A stretch of 64,000 nt of DNA from Antedon mediterranea. Its lineage: Eukaryota > Echinodermata > Crinoidea > Comatulida > Antedonidae. The stretch's first letter is position 1; each line of letters begins with the position of its first letter. A program made the translations under genes and the position numbers. The notes beneath the pieces are model-generated. The model was not told the origin of the DNA. It was given only the letters and a program-made list of their open reading frames with translations, and made no database searches. Below, piece by piece: positions 59,657-64,000 of the stretch. The stretch lies in contig NC_092670.1 of NCBI RefSeq assembly GCF_964355755.1, forward strand, positions 18,475,201-18,539,200. The letters run 5' to 3'.

Positions 59657-62269
59657 ATGACAGCGCAAGCTCAGGCCCAGGTGCTAGTCCCTAACATGGG
59701 GCCTAAAAGAAGGCCTAGATGGTACTTTGGTGGCATATCATCAGCTGGAGCAGTGTGTCTCACACATCCATTGGACTTAATAAAGGTAAGAATGTAGATT
59801 AGCTTTCCAACAGAGAGGGTCAACTTGATGTTTAATGTTTAAACATATTTTTTATATTTCATATTTGCAAATCGAGGTACAATAATGTTTAATAACAAAA
59901 TTGCATCTGTAGTTCAATAATGAAACAGAAGAATAATTACTGCAGTTACTGACAGTTACTATATGTTGATAATTTTTTGTTTTTTTATAGGTTCATTTAC
60001 AAACACAACAAGAGGTCAAACAGGGAGGTTTTACGATGGCCAGAAAGGTCATTAGAAAAAATGGTGTAAAGGCGCTATATAATGGACTTTCAGCATCAAT
60101 AGGGCGACAGGTAAATAAATGTCTTCACAATTAAATACTGGTGAATTTTGACAGATTTATGCTGTTGTTATTGAGAATCTATTGTATTATTATTGTTACT
60201 AGCAAACAATAGACGAGGCAATGAGAGTAAAGTATCTTGACTATGGATACAGACAGGTCTTAACAAAAGTATGTAATTCCTTTATTTGAACCTATCCTAC
60301 ATACTCTCTGACAAATTCGTAATATATGATACTCTTACTGACTAAGATACATTATTTATTTATTGGTATTTATTCATAAAACATGCTGAATTGCCTTTCA
60401 ATTTACAAAATATGTATACAATTGGTTAAAATTATTTTTAAAAATGACTGCAATATGTCATAAAACCAAATTGCACATCGAAATACATAAACACAGACAG
60501 GTCCCAAACCTATGCCTCTCGCACTCTAGTATAATAATTATCTCTTACCATTACATTATACTGATATCTAATTTAAGGGCAAATAGAAAACAAACTTGTT
60601 TGTACAGCAAAAATATATTATATTCCTTCATTATTTTATTGTGATTTCCTATCTAATTTACAGTTAACATACTCTCTGACAAGATTTGGAATTTATGATA
60701 CTCTTAAAAGCCATCTTACAAATGACAATCCTAATCTTCCACTACCCTTCTATCAGAAGGCTCTAATTGCAATGTTTGCTGGTAAGTAATTTACATACAT
60801 CTATTACCTAAGATCTGTACACTGTCAAACTTTTTCCAGGGACTTGTAAAATATTATATTATTATTTTACAACTCCCTGCTTTATGTGACAAGAAAATGT
60901 GATGTGCCCATATATGAACATGATGATGTCATATCACTACCATATTTGGGCAAATCATATCGGTTTTTTTCAATTAGTTTGATAGTGTAGATAGAACTTT
61001 AGTATGACCAGCCAGTTTGAGTTGGTGCATTTTCAAGACGTAATTGCTAATTTTTCTCTCAGGATATTTTAACAAGATCAAAGAAATTTACTTTGTTCTA
61101 TTAGCAATATCAGTGGTAGTATTATTTTTTTACAGTATAAGTACTCCAGCCAGCATACTATATTATTTATGTTACTGTAGTATTCTGTGGCTTTGGCAAA
61201 TTGTAATTGTACTGCAGTTACTGCATCATTAGGATATTGTCTCTCTGTGTTGTTTCCATGTCCTGTTCTTTACTAATTCATTTTCTATTACTTATTCTTG
61301 ATGGCCCACTATTCAAACTTTGGCCCTTTTTGTCTCCTGATTTTGTCATTAAAAAAAAAGAAAGTTCCTTTGTATTGTATTATACAATTTTATGAAGGTA
61401 AATAATTTAGACTTGGATGTTGCTGATTCTTTACTGTAAGTTTACTACATGTTATTTGTTATAGGTGCTTGTGGTGGTATTGTTGGTACACCACCAGACA
61501 TGATCAATGTCCGCATGCAGAATGATATGAAAATTGCGCCAGAATACAGAAGAAAGTAAGTTGAATTATCCAGCACTATTATATATAGTATATATATATA
61601 TTTTAACACTAAAGCCACTATGTTGGGGCCAGAAGGTTCCTTAATAGAGGTGGTACTGTATTATATTTGCCTATTATTTTTTAGTATTATAGTTAAAATG
61701 CATGTTTACTGTGCTACTTACTACCCTATTTGAAAAGAGTAAACAAACCATTTCAGTAAGCCATGTACAACATTATGAGAAGATTAATAATAATTGATGT
61801 TTTTAATGTCATTTCAGCTACAAACATATTTTTGATGGTATTTGGCGTGTGTACACAGAAGGTACTGTAAACTTATTGATTTAATATTCACTTTTTTCAG
61901 TTCTTCAGTTTAGTTAGTGGATACAGTAATAACACAATTTGAAGGTGTATCAATTTGTTGGAGTCTATTACCTGATTAGCTTACCTGGATAAACCGACAT
62001 AGGCCTTTTCCCCTTCGAGGGGAGAACATATCGAAAAGTAAAAATATTCAGAACATGATTCAGAATCATAGAGACGACCCAAGTGGAAATACAATATTGC
62101 TTCCCCTGATATGAATTTTAGAAATGATTGCTTGATTTGTTCATAAATGATAAATACATAACCATATTATTTGATAACATGTATTTGTTTTTATGTAGAG
62201 GGTGTACGTAAAATGTTCTTTGGTGCTTCTATGGTGGTAATACGAGCAATGTTGATGACATTTGGTCAG
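59657..62269 (+). CDS. SLC25A10: mitochondrial dicarboxylate carrier, 5' two thirds
   Basis: Six coding exons: 59657-59785, 59991-60110, 60664-60781, 61465-61555, 61818-61861, 62199-62269, giving 191 codons (human about 287). The protein exchanges malate or succinate for phosphate or sulfate across the inner mitochondrial membrane. RWYFGGISSAGAVCLTHPLD and LIKVHLQTQQEVKQGGF match SLC25A10 closely. Carrier signatures are PLDLIK (repeat 1) and PPDMINVR (repeat 2). QLTYSLTRFGIYDTL starts helix 3. The ATG at 59657 follows an in-frame block and an acceptor at 59620, so a 5' UTR exon lies upstream. The last exon ends in phase 0 with a good donor (GTACGT), but the exons for repeat 3 are not found before 64000 and should lie beyond it. 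An optional in-frame exon is at 60203-60268. OGC-type carriers are less similar. Confidence 0.9.
60203..60268 (+). other. possible 22-codon cassette exon in the carrier gene
   Basis: Bounded by AG and GTATGT, 66 bases, open in the gene's frame and phase 0 at both ends. It would insert TIDEAMRVKYLDYGYRQVLTK, preceded by Q, between GRQ and LTYS. No such segment exists in known SLC25A10 proteins, so it is either a species-specific alternative exon or chance. Confidence 0.3.
60299..60337 (+). pseudogene. decayed duplicate of carrier exon 3 start
   Basis: ACATACTCTCTGACAAATTCG and the following bases match the true exon at 60667-60706 over about 40 bases with few substitutions and a one-base deletion. 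The preceding acceptor (TTTACAGTTA) is missing. A relic of local exon duplication. Confidence 0.8.
60828..61001. mobile_element. fold-back MITE, family 1 (copy 18, with nested hairpin)
   Basis: The left terminus (GTACACTGTCAAACTTT) is interrupted by a small palindromic insert (CAGGGACTTGTAAAATA ... TATTTTACAACTCCCTG). The core and right end (GATAGTGTAGATAGAACTTTA) are clear. Confidence 0.8.
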
Positions 62270-62483
62270 GTACGTGACAAACCCGGCCTTGCACAGGTTT
62301 CACCCTAAACTAAAACACCAGTCTCATCATATAGATAACAGGGGCTGACACTAATAAAATTTATAGTTGTTCCTCAAAGAATGAAGTCATTTCCTGTTAG
62401 TTTCCATTTTATATCAGAAGATCATTTTTCCCCTGTCCATTATTGACACCATATTGTATGGCAATCCTTGAAATTGACAATTA

Positions 62484-62745
62484 AAGATGTATTGTCCCCC
62501 AAAAACATCTAGTTCTGTAGTAAAAAAAACCCAAAACAATCATTTCACTTATAAAAAGACAAAATAAACAGTTCATTTTAACCAAAAACTCATTGTTTGA
62601 CAGACAATTAAATTAAATTTGAAAATTACATTTTTTCAGGGAAAAAAGTTTTTTTTTTTATCCAGTTTTTTTTATTAAAGTGAATAACTATTATGTGACA
62701 TATTCAACAACAAAAATTATTTTTGAGGGGGACATTATATTATCT
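62484..62745. mobile_element. MITE family 6, best copy
   Basis: The left end TAAAGATGTATTGTCCCCCAAAAA is matched by the inverted right end TAAAGATAATATAATGTCCCCC. The AT-rich interior includes GACAAAATAAACAGTTC and AATAACTATTATGTGACA. Confidence 0.8.
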
Positions 62746-62946
62746 TTAAAAACCTCTATTAGGGAAACACTTTCTGCGAAATGAACTAGATGCAACCCCT
62801 ATTCAAGGGAAACCCCTATTAAGAGGACACTTTGTTGGGTCCTGAATGCGTCTAACTGTATTATGGCATGACTGCAGATTGGTTAAAATTGTATTATTAG
62901 CAAACAAGATATAGTTACTTAACTTACCAGCACATGGGTACCTTTC

Positions 62947-63600
62947 AGGGGCGCAGCCAGTGGGGGGGTCACGGGGGTCCTGACCCCCCCTTTTTTTTAG
63001 AAAAAATAAATAAAAACATGAGACAACAATACAGATCAAATCATCCTGGAGATACTGTGGAAGATTACTACCGAGCAGTATTACCAAATCAACTTCTTGA
63101 TTACAAACCGAGTTAAAAAACCCGTTTTTCTGCCGATAACAGGCCATGCTTTAAAATATTTGGCGTAGCACCCGAGTCTATCGTGAAGTGTAATGTTGAA
63201 GAAGTCTTCAAGGAACTTGAATTTGGTACGATGATCTGCCAAGACACGAACATCTTCATTCCGAGCTTCAGTGATGGAAGCGACTGTGTAAAATTAGCGG
63301 ATCCAGATGTGTTCCCGAATGTGTGTGCACTTCTTCTAATCGCGTAGGCCTATGCCCGTAACGTCTGCTTAAGCTGAGCGGAGTTTTTCGACTTTATGAA
63401 GAACGAAAACCTGTTTGGGAAATCACATGTCTTATGAGCAGCTTTCGGGATTGTGCCTCATGAACATACACTTTAACATGAACATTAATACAGAGAATGT
63501 CATTCGCGAATTCTGTCTCCACGCCAAGAAGAATGTTCCAAACTTATGTTTAAAGATGCATCACGCGATGTCAAGAGCGCCGTTATAGTAACTAACGTAA
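62947..63600 (+). pseudogene. internally deleted, frameshifted hAT transposon (ZMYM/THAP12-like transposase)
   Basis: The left end CAGGGGCGCAGCCAGTGGGG is a typical hAT terminus. Fragments of a transposase follow in shifting frames: MRQQYRSNHPGDTVEDYYRA, VLPNQLLDY (63018-63114), then DPDVFPNVCALLLIA (about 63300-63345), a broken AERSFSTL-type block, LSGLCLMNIHFNMNINTENV and IREFCLHAKKN (about 63440-63530). The last parts are the hAT C-terminal dimerisation region. Multiple stops and indels show it is dead. The right end was not identified. Confidence 0.75.
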
Positions 63601-64000
63601 AATGTATTATAATAATTTAGAAGTTAGTTATTACAATTATGTATAAGCTATCACCTATACTATACATTCGAACAAAATAGGTATATTTTTAAACAAAATA
63701 TTGTATGTACTGGGTATGATAAGCGTCTCACATACACACGGAGCCAAGATAGCTTCTTGGACTTGCATAGTGTATGAACTCTAACATTACGGTTCTCATT
63801 TAATAATATCACTCCCTCCATGCTATCATTCTAATTTCTTTTTTCAAACTTTTGCATCTCACGTTCATTTCATGCAACTTTTGTATTGGTGAAAAGGGAG
63901 GAATTCAAATAATTCCTCCTGAGTTTACAGCCTCTCTACACAAATCAACAAACAAGCAAGAAAAAAAGTGTTTGTCTGTGGCAGCCTGGAATATAAAAAT

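Larger units (their letters stand above)
62270..64000. other. carrier-gene intron or downstream DNA, mostly transposon debris
   Basis: Contains MITE family 6 (62484-62745), a CCCCTATTAAGAGGACACTTT repeat segment (62760-62850), and a broken hAT element (62947-63600). No carrier repeat-3 coding sequence was found. Confidence 0.55.

Noticed and set aside
60444-61395. Several 60-66-residue hydrophobic frames in carrier-gene introns
   Set aside because: AT-rich intronic sequence gives spurious hydrophobic frames; no splice or homology support.
62803-63147. 114-residue minus-strand frame
   Set aside because: It runs antisense across the hAT left terminus and adjacent repeats; no recognisable domain.

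Overview
This window is eukaryotic nuclear DNA from an animal. Genes are split by many small GT-AG introns, intergenic and intronic DNA is AT-rich, and there are many short transposon remnants. The protein set (a secreted HYR-domain protein, UBR5, IFT140, IFT70/TTC30 and the SLC25A10 carrier) and the tRNA-derived SINEs suggest a marine deuterostome invertebrate, most likely an echinoderm. That placement is inference; no species-diagnostic marker was seen. The standard genetic code is used.

Layout, left to right. (1) 311-2784, plus: a small secreted, probably GPI-anchored protein with two HYR-like domains. (2) 4519-30396, plus: a complete UBR5 (HECT E3 ligase) gene in 44 coding exons, 3093 residues, with UBA, RCC1-like, UBR-box, MLLE and HECT regions. 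(3) 34508-46310, plus: a complete IFT140 gene in 30 coding exons, 1462 residues. (4) 47801-54466, minus: a complete IFT70/TTC30 gene in 14 coding exons, 647 residues, convergent with IFT140. (5) 59657 onward, plus: the first 191 codons of a mitochondrial dicarboxylate carrier (SLC25A10-like); its third repeat was not found before the window ends.

The exon models were built by hand from splice signals, reading-phase agreement and remembered family sequence. Phases agree across every junction. The IFT140 model has the same length as I recall for the human protein, and the UBR5 catalytic cysteine falls 31 residues before the C-terminus, as in human. IFT140 (IFT-A) and IFT70 (IFT-B) both serve ciliary transport; the other genes share no obvious pathway.

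Between and inside genes there is a dense set of mobile-element debris: about 18 copies of one fold-back MITE family, further MITE families, a Mutator-like MITE with a 10-bp target duplication just upstream of the UBR5 start, a piggyBac-like element with TTAA ends, LINE 3' ends, tRNA-derived SINEs and a broken hAT transposase. Several tandem arrays involve splice sites. I saw no CRISPR array, operon or prokaryotic system and no clear new defence or enzymatic system. The most unusual signals are the repeated exon-end/splice-donor array in UBR5, the 17-copy TTGCGCAA arrays in an IFT70 intron, and the exon-duplication relic in the carrier gene.
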